DNA of 64,000 nucleotides, from NCBI GenBank assembly GCA_036346255.1, contig CM070617.1, forward strand, positions 23,053,080-23,117,079, written 5' to 3'. A program made the translations under genes and the position numbers. The notes below the pieces were generated by a model. It was not told the origin of the DNA. It saw only the letters and a list, made by a program, of their open reading frames with translations, and did not search any database. Origin of the DNA: Ampelocalamus luodianensis (lineage: Eukaryota; Streptophyta; Magnoliopsida; Poales; Poaceae). Below, one piece after another: positions 46,901-59,830 of this stretch (positions are counted from its first letter, which is position 1; the number at the start of each line of letters is the position of its first letter).

Positions 46901-49127
46901 TAATTGTATGATTTTAACTTTGATAAATTTGTTATTAACTAAACTTTAATCTAAAAATGGTGGTAGGCCTAAATCAGACTAAAAATATGTTAGTAGATTT
47001 AACCTTATTAGTAGCACTTAAAAATTCATTTAATGATGTAATAGACACCGATAATTCCTGTAGATCCTAAAAATAGAAATTTGATGTTAGAAATCCTCTG
47101 TTATCATACTATAATGTGAAATAGGTTTTGCACATGTTTATATTTCGAAAGTGCATTATGCTAGTTTTGCATCTTAGAAAAATCATAACTAAATCATTTT
47201 AACTCCAAATGACCTGAAATTTTATATGGGTTACCTCTATACCAGTAGGTAGCTACCATAAAAATTTCAGCTTCAAAATCTTTCTAGAAAATGTTTTGCT
47301 ACAGATGCTAATTATGGTAGAAAATGGGTTTTTAGGTAATATCTTTTGCACCACAAATCCAAATTAGTTTTTTCCAGTTTCTATGTCTAGGTATATCCGT
47401 ATTCTACCTTATGTATAAATTTCACGCATTTGGATAATTTTTGCTTGCTCGTTTGTTTAAATGTGGCTCGTCTTATTGGTTGTTCTTGGTTCTTTTGCCT
47501 TCGCTTAGGATTCGACATTTGCGGTAACCCGAGAACGACCCTCCACAACACCTTGAGCAACGAAGAAGAAGGCAAGCGGTTTGATCATGTTAATCCCAGT
47601 ATTTTAAGTATTTATGTTGATTACAAAGTCTATGTATGCATTGCTACTTTGTGTTAATAGTTGGCCTAGTAGATGCATTTCCTTAGCAAATGATTATTCT
47701 CTACTACCATGAGCCTAGGTTACTTTGTGTGATTTAGAGTTCATGGATGGGCTCTTGTCACTTAGTAGTTGCGAATTAATTGCTTAGCCATGCTTAGCTT
47801 CTAGAAATGGGCGGTTATCGACTTGTCGATAACCTTGATCACATCAAACTTATTATGATTATGATTTCCACCTTGTGCTATGTCTACTTATGAAAACTAA
47901 AACTGAAAACAAAATGATTTAGACTTGGGCACAATGGTATGATGGTGTGATTTTGGGTGTGATCGGAATGGTGCCCGGTCAACAAGGACCGAACATCTTG
48001 TTACACTAAACCAAGCATTTTAGCGTGCTAACCACATTAGAGGGTATGGGACCTCTCTTGACTTAGTACTTTGGCGTGTATTGGCTCAGAGTCGCAGGAG
48101 TCGCGGGAGGGATGATGTTGGGAGCATTGTAGTGTCCGAAAGACTTCACCCGTGATGGGATTTGTTGTCTTTCGGCTTGCAATGTAAGCATATGGGTTTC
48201 TATCCATATGAGCGGCTCGTAGTTAATACACAAGATTGGAAATGTCTCGTAGGACTTAGCCGGGCCGGCATACCTTCGGTAGTGTGCTTGTGGCTTGAAG
48301 GCGATGCAAGTGTGGGTACATTGGTACACCCTGCGAGGTTAAAACTATTCGAATAGCCTCGTCCTAGGTTATGGACACGCTTGGCAAGGTCTTTCAAGAG
48401 TTAGACTACAACCTTTTAAATTAAAACTTGATGGGTGGTACGAATCGGGATTAGTGCTATGTTGTGGTGGCTATTGGGATAGTCACTTACAGTGGTTACT
48501 TGTATGTATCTTTACTTATCATTACTTTGATAACAAAACAGATTTGCAAACTTGCTTTTGAAATATATTACATTATTGCAAATAAAGTTGGCTTCATGCA
48601 AAATGAGACATACAACCTCCACCTAAATAAGCTTGCATGTAGTTTATGAATAGGTCTGCTATTCCACACGTTAGTCTTGCGGGTACAAAGATAATCTTTG
48701 TACTCAGTTGCTACGCTTAATTGTTTTGTTGCAGAGGAAGAAGGTGAGCTCAGGGGCCTCACTTTTGTGAGTCGTGTTGTGGTAGCTATGGGCGACTAGC
48801 TTGGCGGCGGCCGGTTGCCTTGTGGGTGTATGGCTAACCTGGCCGACTTTTGTTCTAGCCATCCGATGGCACCTTTTGCTTCCGCTGTCATTCTTGTATA
48901 TTGTCCTATTTGGCCGGTCGACTCTCTTTTGTAATAACTTTACTTTATGTATGTCGTTGTTAAACCTAGTGATGTATGTGTATGGAAATGATGTGTAATT
49001 TTGTGATGATGTGCATATGCTGCAATTCTGGGAAGCATATGTCCATCGAGGCTTAGAATGCTTAATTAGTAACGCTAGAACCATTTGGAGGTTAAGTGTT
49101 ACTAGTTAAATATTCCGGGTCCTCACA
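43973..49127 (+). repeat. 5' LTR of the Ty3/gypsy element (5155 bp)
   Basis: It starts TGTAACATCCC and ends CCTCACA. It contains several CCGTTAGATC/CCGTTGGATC words, among them the palindrome CCGTTGGATCTTGATCCAAC plus GG at 46506-46527. A TTTATAA word near 45136 could serve as a TATA box. It holds no convincing gene despite its length. Confidence 0.95.
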
Positions 49128-49131
49128 AAGT

Positions 49132-49144
49132 TGGTATCAGAGCC
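49132..49144 (+). other. Primer binding site (initiator tRNA-Met)
   Basis: TGGTATCAGAGCC lies four bases after the 5' LTR end. It is the standard plant LTR-retrotransposon primer site complementary to the 3' end of initiator tRNA-Met. Confidence 0.95.
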
Positions 49145-49688
49145 ATACTGACCGTAGAAACCCCTAGCTTGGCCGCCTTTAGAATATTTTGAAAACTTAC
49201 TTTCAAAAGGTTTGTAAACCTATCTTAGCTTGCTCATCTCACCTTACCCTCACTTAAGTTTAAAAAAGTGTTCCTCTCTTCCTTTCAAAAATTAGTCTCT
49301 ATCGATTAACTTGGTTTTGGGAGAAACATGAGAGGTTGGAGAAAGGAATTTGGACAGCTAGCTAGTGGTTAGCAATTAAGGTAGGAAATGAGAGGTAAAT
49401 TCAACTAAAACTTGTGGGAATGAAAGGGTAAGAAGTGATATGAAATTAGCTAAATGCCTATACTCTATTAGGTGGTTATACCCTGATTTTTGGACTGTTT
49501 TGAGCTAGAATTTAGTTCTGAAAATTTTGAGTTTTCTCACACGATTACTCGTTCTTCCATACGGGTTAGTCGTTTCAGGAAGTCGATTTGGTGAATTTTG
49601 GTCCTGTGCTCTTGGTGGTTATTCCTGAGCCCTTTTTGTTGAGTTTGGATTTCTTTGGCTTGTACCTAACTCCTCTTAGTGAAACAGG

Positions 49689-52600
49689 ATGGCTGGCGGG
49701 ACCCGTAGCGGCCGGAATCAGCCGGGTAGTCCCGATGAGGAGATTCCCCCTCCTCCGACCATGGCGGAAGTCCTCATGCAGATCGAACGCAATCGTTCGG
49801 AGGACCGTAGGGTGTTGGAGGTTATCGCGGAAACACCTCCACTCCTCTCGGTGCCTCGGATCCGGAGGTGGTCACCGATCTCGTGGGGACTTGCGGAGTT
49901 CCTCCGTGCTCGACCTCCTACCTTCTCCGATCCGGGACCCTTGGGCGCAGACGATCGGCTGCGTCGGTTGAGCGAAGCTCAACGTTGCTCGATGCCGAGG
50001 CGGAGCGGGCACTTTTCGCATCCCATCACCGGAGGTGCGGCACTCTCATGGTGGGAGAATTTCCTCGCCATGCGGCCGCGGACACGTGGTCTCGTGGAGG
50101 AGTTCGATCGACTTTCCGTCGGGCCCATGTCCCCGCCGCTGATGAAGTGAAGAAGAAGGAGTTCCTTGCGCTCAAGCAGGGCGCAAATGCGTGATCGAGT
50201 ACCTCCATGAGTTCAACCATTTGGCGAGTGCGCTCCTCGCCGAGGTGGCCACCGTGAGGCCAAGCGGAGAAGTTCATGGAGGTTTTGTGCGAGGAGCTTG
50301 GACAAGCTCTCTATTGTGGATTTCCACTTCCGGACCTTGGTGGAGAAGGCCATCATCGCCGAGCACAAGGCGAGAGCACCGGGCGAGTCCCGAGCGCAAG
50401 TGGGAGGCCCGGTGGTCTGCGCAGCCGGCCTCGTTCGCCCCCGAGTTGGGCTGCACGGTGGCCCGTTCTTTGGCTTCACCACCGCCGAGGCCTTCAAACC
50501 GACTCCACGTCCTCCGCAGCCGTGACTCGATCCACGTGCCCTGCGACCAGCGGCAGGTGTTCCGTAACCCGCGGCCGACGTCACCGCTTCTCATCGCCAC
50601 AACAAGGGCCACTACGCGAGTAGTTGTCCTAAGAAGATCGAGCGCCCTCGTCCTAATGGAGGACGCGGCGGGAGTGGTCACCCACCCACCGAAGACCCGG
50701 GCTTGGGAGCGGCCGAGTCAATCACATCTCGGTGAGGAGGCACGAGGCGCCGGCGTGGTGTTGGGTGCGCTCCTTGTTAATTTGCATCCTGCTCTGCTTT
50801 ATTTGACTCGAGCTTCGCATTCTTTTATTTCGAGGTCTTTTCTTTGTTGATTGTGGGCTTCACTGTGTTCCTCTGGGGTTCCACTGCGATTCGCTCTCGG
50901 GTTCGGAAATGAGAGCGACCAAGTATCTTGGGATGTTCCTATCCACATCGAAGGAGTGGGATTCTTGGCGAGTCTTATCTGCTCGACTCGGCGCTTGGAT
51001 GTGATTCTTGGCATGGATTGGTTGTCCCAACACTTGGGGCAAATCGATTGCGCCAGAAGATTGTCTACCTCACGATCCTTGAGCGAGCAGTTGGGTTTTC
51101 GCCACGATTCACGAGCCCCATCTTTATGTCCTTGAAGCAAAGCCGTGTTGGAGATTCACGACGTCCCCACGTGTGCGACTTGCGAATGTCTTTCTGAAGA
51201 TTTGCTGCCCGCCTCTGTTCGAGATCCGAGTTTGTGATAGAGTTCTTTGCCGCATCGCCCTATTTCTAAGAGGCCGTGTCGCATGCCTCCTAATGAGTTG
51301 GATGAGTGAAGAAGCAATGGGTGAGCTGCAAGAGAAGGGTTTTATCCGTCTAGCTCATCTCCTTGGGGTTGTCCAGATTATCTTTGTGAAGAAGAAGGAC
51401 AAGACCTTGCGCATGTGTGTTGATTACCGTCCGCTTAATGAGGTGACGGTAAAGAACAAGTATCCTTTGCCCGTATTGATGATCTTTTCGATCGGTTGGT
51501 AGAGCACGAGTCTTCTCAAGATTGACTTGAGACGGGCTATCATCAAGTCGATCGGGCGAGGATATTCCTAAGGCGGCCTTTGCTACTCGTTATGGCCTTT
51601 ACGAGTACACCGTCATGTCTTTTGGTTTGACTAATGCTCTGCTTTATTCATGAATCTTATGAACTCGGTATTCATGGAGTATTTGGATAGGTTTGTGGTG
51701 GTATTCATCGATGATATCCTTATCTACTCCAAGAGTGAAGAAGAGCATCTTGAGCATCTTAAGCTTGTGTTGGGCAAGGCTGCGTGAGCACCATTGTATG
51801 CCAAATTCAAGAAGTGCGAGTTCGTTGAAGGAAGTGGCATTCTTGGGCCATGTTCTTTCAGCGGAGGTGTGGTGTGGATCCTAGCAAGGTCGGTGATGTG
51901 CTATCTTGGGGTCACCAAGTCGATCCACCGATGTGCGGAGTTTTCTTGGTTTGGTGGCTACTATCGCCGCTTTATCGAGAATTTCTCCAAGATTGCGAAG
52001 CCTATGACCGAATTGCTCAAAAAGACAAGAAGTTTGTGTGGTCCACTTTGCTTGCGATGTGAGTTTCAGGAACTCAAGAAGCGGTTGACCTCACCCCATG
52101 CTTGTTCTCCCGATATTCACAAGAGTTTTGATATCTATTGTGATGCTTCTCGTTAGGGTCTTGGTTGTGTTCTTATGCGGGAAGGCAAGGTTGTGGCCTA
52201 TGCATCGCGGCGATTGAGGCCTCATGAACTCAACTATCCTACTCATGACTTGGAGTTAGTCGTGGTCCATGCACTCAAGATTTGGCGGCATTATCGATTG
52301 GTAACCGTTGTGAGGTGTATTCGACCACAAGAGCTTGAAGTACTTGTTCACCCAACCGATCTGAACCTCGGGCAAAGAAGATGGTTGGAATTGATCAGGA
52401 CTATGACATGGGTATTCGGTACCATCCGGGCAAGGCCAATGTCGTTCTTGATGCACTCGATCGGAAGGTGTATTGTAACATGTTGATGCTCCAAGAGCGG
52501 CGACCTACCTCATTTCGAAATTCCAGCGCCTCAATTTGGGTTTGATCGAGCGCGTTCTCTTGCTACATTGGTTGTGCAACCAACCTTGATGGACCAAATC

Positions 52601-53975
52601 AAGGCGCACAATGAGCGGATGTTGGTGTGAGCCAAATCAAGCGAAACATCAAGGATGGGATAGCCAAGTGCTTTTCGGAGGGCGAGCATGGCGTTGTGTG
52701 GTTTGGGCGCGTCTTGTGGTTCCTAAGGTCATGGAATTGCGAATTCGATTCTCCGCGAAGCCCATGATTCTCCTTTGTCTATTCATCCGGGGCTACCAAG
52801 ATGTATCGGGACCTTCGTCGAGGTTCAGTGGACCCGAATGAAGCGTGAGATTGCCAAGTTCGTTCTTCGAGTGCGGCGTGTCTTTGTCGTGTGAAGGCCG
52901 AGCATCGGCGTCAGCGAGTCTTCTTCGCCGTTGCGATGCAGTGGAAGTGGGATTAGTTGGCATGGACTTCATCACGGATTGCCCCACTCGTCCAAAGGGA
53001 ATGATGCTATTTGGGTCGTGATCGACGGGTTGACTAAAGTGACACATTTCCTTCTGTCAAGACTCGGCCGTGTGGGGCCTTTGGCGAACTTTATGTCTCG
53101 AGGATTGTGAGTCTTCACGGTGTCACCAAGTCGATTATTTCGATCGTGGTGCACTTTTCACCTCGCGGTTTTGGCATAGTCCGCAAGAGGCTATGGGGAC
53201 TGCCTTCATTTGATCTGACCTTTCATCCTCGGATGATGGCCAAGCGGGCGAGTCAACCAAGTGTTGGAAGATATGCTCGTGCTTGTGTTCTTTCCTATGG
53301 GAAGAAGTGGGAGAAATGCCTACCATTTGCGGAGTTCTCCTACAACAACGACTTTCGGCGATCTTGGCATGGCACCATTTGAGGCTTTGTATGGGAGGAG
53401 ATGCGAACCCCATTGAACCGTCGAGAGGCGGTGGCGGCGATTTTTCGCCCGATTCGATCAATGAGGCCGAGAGTCAAGTTCGATTGATCGCGAGCATCTG
53501 CGCGCGGCCTAGTCGGACAAAAGAGCTATGCGATCGTCGTCGCCGTGAGTTGAGCTTTGAGCCCAATGACTTTGTGTATCTCAAAGTCTCACCCTTGAAG
53601 GGCCATCGCGTTTTGGCATCAAGGGCAAGTTGGCTCCTCGATATGTTGGGCCTTACCGTATCATCGAGAGAGTTGGAGCGATTGCATCTGATTGGAGCTA
53701 CCACCGCACTTGAGGTGTGCATGATGTGTTCCATGTTTCACACCAAGAAGTGCCTCAGTGTCCCGACCGAGGAAACTCCGTTGGAAACTCTCGATGTGCG
53801 GGAGGATTTGACCTCACCGCGAGCATCTGTTCGTATTCTTGAGGAATCGAGCGGAGAACAAGGAACCGTGCCATCAAGTTCCTTAAGGTTCGTGGTCAAA
53901 CCATTCAAAGATGAAGCAACTTGGGAGCGAGAAGATCGCCTTCGTGCAGATTTTCCTTCTTTCTTCTCCGAGTAA
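49689..53975 (+). pseudogene. Broken gag-pol of the Ty3/gypsy element
   Basis: Gag begins at the ATG at 49689 (MAGGTRSG...) with a capsid-like GAALSWWENFL word and a zinc-knuckle trace near 50600-50635. Protease is recognisable by ASHSFIS (about 50812) and DVILGMDWLS (about 51000); the catalytic Asp-Ser-Gly is altered. Reverse transcriptase shows FVKKKDKTLRMCVDYRPLNE (51388) and the active-site block VVFIDDILIYSK (about 51700). RNase H shows DIYCDAS and VVAYASRRLRPHE (52130-52240). Integrase pieces run 52560-53450, including CLPFAEFSYNN. The tail ends DEATWEREDRLRADFPSFFS. Many one- or two-base gaps and a few stops split the frame into over a dozen pieces, although the amino-acid words themselves are well conserved. 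Confidence 0.93.
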
Positions 53976-53999
53976 ACGGAATCTCGGTCGAGATTCTTG

Positions 54000-54011
54000 T
54001 AAGGGGAGAGT
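54000..54011 (+). other. Polypurine tract before the 3' LTR
   Basis: TAAGGGGAGAGT lies immediately upstream of the TG at 54012. It is the expected plus-strand primer site. Confidence 0.85.
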
Positions 54012-57000
54012 TGTAACATCCCAAATTTTGGGCTTGTGTTTCAAATGTAAGAAAATGAGTAGAAATTAAAACTTTTTCTTACATCATGTATTTCCTTTGT
54101 GTCTTGAACAAGTATTGTACAAAAGGTTATGGAAGTACAAAGTCACAAGTCCTTGATCCAAATCTTGTTCCTTGAAAACATTCTTGTCAAATGTTGTGAT
54201 CATCTCCAGGAATATTTTCCTAAGTCTCTGTGATGGTATGTGACCCTCTGAAAAATTTCACAATTTTTAGAAATTGTTTGAATATTTTTAGAAGCGATCA
54301 AACTGTTTGACTCTTAGTCAAACATTAAAACAGAGCCTTGCGGAATTTTTGGAGATTTATTCACAGTATAAAAACCTCTGAGAATTTTACACAAGGTTGA
54401 TATCTGAGTTAGCAAGCTCCTGTAAAAATTTCATAATTTTTGGAGTTAATTTGCTACCTCAAATAAATCTTTCAAAGTCTCTGTTTTTAATTCAAAGTCA
54501 AACTGGGTTTTACTGTTACTCGGGTTCGAGTCAGACTCGGGCTCGAGCCAATCGACTTGGTCCAGTCAACTAAATGCACCGAGCCACTCTTTAAAACGCG
54601 CGGTGGATCTCAACCGTTAGATCTAAATCGCACGGCCCGCGCGCGTGTATCACTTCGGACCTTCCGGTTGCAAGTCTGCATGTCAACCGTTAGATCTCCA
54701 TCCAACCGTCGAGATGCGCGAAACTTTCGGACCCTCGGTTGCATTTTTGAATCGAGCCGTTGGATTAAGATCCAACGCTCGCGTCTACTCGTTGTAATTT
54801 GAGTTTGCAACGTGGAGCTATCTGAGCCGTTCATTTCTAATCGTAGGGTTCGCATCCTCCCGTTGTGTTTAAAGCCGGGCGTGGCGCCTTAGCCGTCCGA
54901 TTTAGATCGTGGGGCTCGAATCGCCGAGCTTTTTGCGCTGGTCATCTTCAACCTCCGCCAGGCGAAAAACGATTGCAAGGCATGGAGATGTCATTTCATG
55001 CTCCTACGGCTACCCTAGTCGACATTATGGGTCGTGGGAGACATTTTCGGCCATGCCATGCCCTAGTGCACCAGCTATTATCTTTTCCTTGTCGGCCGCA
55101 CCTTGTGCTTTGTGTTTTGTCGCCCGAAAGCTGTGTGGTGCAAACCCTAATGCTTTCATGGCTTTATAAGCACTCTCAATGCTTCCTAGTATCTCTTTAG
55201 ACCACCACCAAGCTTCATTCACCGTATTGGAGCTTAACACCTCAAAAATGGCAAACCGTCATTGTTGACCCGTGGAGCTCCTTGGGTGTTCTTGGTGTTC
55301 CAGTGGTCCTCCTTCATGTTTCTTTGCCCTAACCTTATCTATTTACTTCCTTGAACATTTCCCCTCACTTAATTTTGGATTTGATTCTCAGGAATTGTCC
55401 AATTTGGGGTTTGTTCAAATTCGGTCGAATTTGGTCATCTTCTTCCTCAGCTCAGGTGGGTGCTCCATTTTCTAATTACTTGCTCATGTAGCTTCTGTGA
55501 ATCATTATGAAGCTATACTGATGCTTTGGAATCACTCATTTGGCTCAGGGTATCTATCTCGGGTTTTCTTCTCCAAGTCCGGCGAGCTTTCACCGTGATC
55601 AAGCATCTCCGGCCATCTTTGAAGCTTTTCGTCCCTAAGGTAGCTTCTTATTAGTCCTTAGTGGCTCTGGCACCCGCATCCTAGGTTTGCAGTGGAGCTC
55701 ATCGCGATTTTCGTGTTTAGCAGTAAGCTCCCATTTTCGTTTTCCGGCTGGCGGCGTTCTAGTCCTTCGCGCGGTGAGAATGCTACCATTAGATTCGTTG
55801 TGCTATTGCGAATCCATTTTGGTCCTTGGTGGCGCCGCGCGCTGTCGTCGGCGATTTGCCGTTGAAACCACTCGGGTTTCTTGAAGCGCAGAGCTCCGTT
55901 TTGTCACTGATTAGGACACATTAATTGCTAATCATTAGTTATTAATTATGTCTTAATCATTGTCGTTGAGCCAGTGACCAGTGGGCCCAATATCCTTAAA
56001 TCACTCTCTGGTTCAATCCCGCACTGGTCCGACATCATTAATGCTTAATCATTGATTAATTAAAATGTCGGCATTTAATCTGTCGGAAATCTCCTGCAGG
56101 TCGTGACTTGTGGGCGGGGTTAAAATCAAATTCCGGTATTCATTAGTGCCTAGTTAATGGTAATCATTAGAAGCATTAATCTGTCCTAACCGCCACTCTC
56201 GATCGGCGACAAGTGGGCCCGTGCACCGCGCGCGTGGGTTAAACCAGCGTGGGTGACTTCGAGTCACCGACATGCGGTCCCACATGTCGGCACCTCTCTT
56301 TGAACTTCGATCCTTAGCGCGTCCATTTGGAGATCTGCGGCCCGGATCTTGTATGCATTCGGACCATCGGTTCCTCATCATTCTTGGTCGTCCATCGCTT
56401 GATCTGCGCGCACGATCATGCGTGCAATCGGACCTTCCGACGGAAGTGCTCTCGTGCCGTTCATCTTGAGATCTACGGTGTGGCGGCCAAGGCAACCGCA
56501 CCGTCCGTTGCATTCGTCCTCGTGGCCGTTGGATCTTGATCCAACGGTGGGCTCTGTTTTGAATCGCGCGTGCGCTGCTTCTCGTCGTCGTGTGGCTCGT
56601 TGGATATTGCATCAACGGCCCACGGCGTCCACGTCGTTTATTTTCGGTTGGGTTGGTTTATATTTCGTAAGTATTTATTTATCAACTGAAAATTGTATCG
56701 TAACTTTAGAAATTCATAACTAATTCAAGATAAATCCTTTTACATGAAACCAATGTAATAAATTTGTATTTCACTAAAGTTTAATATAAAAATGCTTTTA
56801 GCTTTGCTACGTAGTAGAAAATTCTGTAATCTTTTATAACTTGTTTTCTGCTATTTTTATATATTCGAATTGTATTAAACTTGGAAAATGCATATCTTTT
56901 CTCGTATATCGATAATTGTATGATTTTAACTTTGATAAATTTGTTATTAACTAAACTTTAATCTAAAAATGGTGGTAGGCCTAAATCAGCACCTAAAAAT

Positions 57001-59137
57001 ATGTTAGTAGATTTAACCTTATTAGTAGCACTTAAAAATTCATTTAATGATGTAATAGACACAGTAATTCCTGTAGATCCTAAAAATAGAAATTTGATGT
57101 TAGGAAATCCCTCTGTTATCATACTATAATGTGAAATAGGTTTTGCACATGTTTATATTTCTGGAAAGTGCATTATGCTAGTTTTGCATCTTAGAAAAAT
57201 CATAACTAAATCATTTTAACTCCAAATGACCTGAAATTTTATATGGGTTACCTCTATACCAGTGGTAGCTACCATAAAAATTTCAGCTTCAAAATCTTTC
57301 TAGAAAATGTTTTGCTACAGTGCTAATTATGGTAGAAAATGGGTTTTTAGGTAATATCTTTTGCACCACAAATCCAAATTAGGTTTTTCCAGTTTCTATG
57401 TCTAGGTATATCCGTATTCTACCTTATGTATAAATTTCGTCGCATTTGGATAATTTTTGCTTGCTCGTTTGTTTAAATGTGGCTCGTCTTATTGGTTGTT
57501 CTTGGTTCTTTTTGCCTTTCGCTTAGGATTCGACATTTGCGGTAACCCCGAGAACGACCCTCCACAACAGCTTGAGCAACAGCAAGAAGGCAAGCAGTTT
57601 GATCATGTTAATCCCAGTATTTTAAGTATTTATGTTGATTACAAATTCTATGTATGCATTGCTACTTTGTGTTAATAGTTGGCCTAGTAGATGCATTTCC
57701 TTAGCAAATGATTATTCTCTACTACCATGAGCCTAGGTTACTTTGCTGTGATTTAGAGTTCATGGATGGGCTCTTGTCACTTAGTAGTTGCGAATTAATT
57801 GCTTAGCCATGCTTAGCTTCGGTAGAAATGGGCGGTTATCGACTTGTCGATAACCTTGATCACATCAAACTTATTATGATTATGATTTCCACCTTGTGCT
57901 ATGTCTACTTATGAAAACTAAAACTGAAAACAAAATGATTTAGACTTGGGCACAATGGTATGATGGTGTGATTTTGGGTGTGATGGAATGGTGCCCGGTC
58001 AACAAGGACCGAACATCTTGTTACACTAAACCAAACATTTTAGCGTGCTAACCACATTAGAGGTATGGGACCTCTCTTGACTTAGTACTTTGGCGTGTAT
58101 TGGCTCAAGTCGTAGGGAGTCGCGGGAGGGATGATGTTGGGAGCATTGTAGTGTCAGAAAGACTTCACCGTGATGGGATTTGTTGTCTTTCGACTTGCAA
58201 TGTAAGCATATGGGTTTCTATCCATATGAGCGGCTCGTAGTTAATACACAAGATTGGAAATGTCTCGTAGGACTTAGCCAGGGCGGCATACCTTGATAGT
58301 GTGCTTGTGGCTTGAAGGCGATGCAAGTGTGGGTACATTGGTACACCCTGCAGAGTTAAAACTATTCGAATAGCCTCGTCCTAGGTTATGGACACGCTTG
58401 GCAAGGTCTTTCAAGAGTTAGACTACAACCTTTTAAATTAAAACTTGATGGGTGAGTGCGAATCGGGATTAGTGCTATGTTGTGGTGGCTATTGGGATAG
58501 TCACTTCGGTGGTTACTTGTATGTATCTTTACTTACTTTATTACTTTGATAACAAAGCAGATTTGCAAACTTGCTTTTGAAATATATTACATTATTGCAA
58601 ATAAAGTTGGCTTCATGCAAATGAGACATACAACCTCCACCTAAATAAGCTTGCATGTAGTTTATGAATAGGTGCGCTATTCCACACGTCGATCTTGCGT
58701 GCAGAGACAATCTTTGTACTCGGTTGCTACGCTTAATTATTTTGTTGCAGAGGAAGAAGGTGAGCTGAGGGCCTCGCTTTTGTGGTGTGTTGTGGTAGCT
58801 TGCGGCGACTAGCTTGGCGGCCGTCGGTTGCCTTGTGGGTGTATGGCTAACAAGTCGACTTTTGTTCTAGCCATCGATGGCACCTTTGCTTCCGCTGTCA
58901 TTCTTGTATATTGTCCTATTTGGCCGGTCGGCTCTCTTTTGTAATAACTTTACTTTATGTATGTCGTTGTTAAACCTAGTGATGTATGTGTATGGAAATG
59001 ATGTGTAATTTTGCGATGATGTGCATATGCTGCAATTCTGGGAAGCACATGTCCATCGAGGCTTAGAATGCTTAATTAGTAACGCTAGAACCATTTGGAG
59101 GTTAAGTGTTACTAGTTAAATATTCCGGGTCCTCACA
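54012..59137 (+). repeat. 3' LTR of the Ty3/gypsy element (5126 bp)
   Basis: It matches the 5' LTR throughout. The differences are mainly one- to four-base insertions or deletions and a smaller number of substitutions. It contains the same palindrome at 56526-56547. Confidence 0.95.
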
Positions 59138-59830
59138 AGTACATGTTAAGTACAATAAACCTGAAATTTGAAATAAAATTAAATTAAAATCAGTAATTTG
59201 ATTTCCATACAATTTCCTAAGTAAAATAGTCCATGTCAAATAAAATAAAGCTTAAATTCAGAATAAAAAATTGCCAATAATATTTCCATACGAATTTTTA
59301 AGAAAATCCCTAAATAATTGTAATTTTAAAAATAGAAATTGGATTTGCATACGAAATCCAACAAAAAACTGAAATTTAAAATAAAAATAAAATAAAATTA
59401 GCAATTTGATTTTGATATGAATTCCAATAATTATAATGTGAATAAAAATTAAACAATAATTAGCAATTAGATTTGTATACGAAATCCAACAAAAAAATAA
59501 CTGAAATTCCGGATAAAAATAAAATTAATGTGCAATTTGATTTCAATACAAATTGCAAAGTAAAACCCCTAAATAACTGTAATTCAGAATAAAATTAAAG
59601 AACAAAATTCAATTAGATACGGGTACGAATTTCAAGAAAAAAGAACTAAAAATCAAAAGAAAAAATAAAAGAAAATTCACAATGTCATTTCCATACGACT
59701 TCCAAACTAAAATCCCAAAATAACTAAATTTTGAAATAAATTAAATAAATTTAGTAATTTGATTTGTATACGAACTCCAATAAAAAATTTGAAATATTGA
59801 ATAAAAATAAGAGTTACAATGAGGATGGCA
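59138..59830. repeat. Old repeat cluster, right part
   Basis: It resumes the AATTTGATTTCCATACGAAT / CCTAAATAA(T/C)TGTAATTC units seen at 43180-43760, with at least six diverged copies. A GTCGCCACATTCGTTCTCA block at about 59860 echoes GTCACCACGTTCGCTCTCA at 43850. It ends in AT-rich DNA. Confidence 0.8.

Larger units (their letters stand above)
43973..59137 (+). mobile_element. Complete 15.2-kb Ty3/gypsy retrotransposon with 5.1-kb LTRs
   Basis: Two nearly identical LTRs (43973-49127 and 54012-59137) start TGTAACATCCCAAATTTTGG and end GGTCCTCACA. The flanking pentamers AGTAT (43968-43972) and AGTAC (59138-59142) differ at one base. The interrupted host repeat supports AGTAC as the original target. 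A tRNA-Met primer site follows the 5' LTR and a polypurine tract precedes the 3' LTR. The interior (4.9 kb) carries gag, protease, reverse transcriptase, RNase H, integrase and a chromodomain-like tail in that order, all broken. Domain order and the C-terminal WERED-type ending suggest a chromovirus, perhaps the Tekay/Del branch. Confidence 0.95.

Noticed and set aside
50191..50850. 219-codon frame as an independent gene
   Set aside because: It lies inside the retrotransposon and is an out-of-frame reading of the broken gag-to-protease region.
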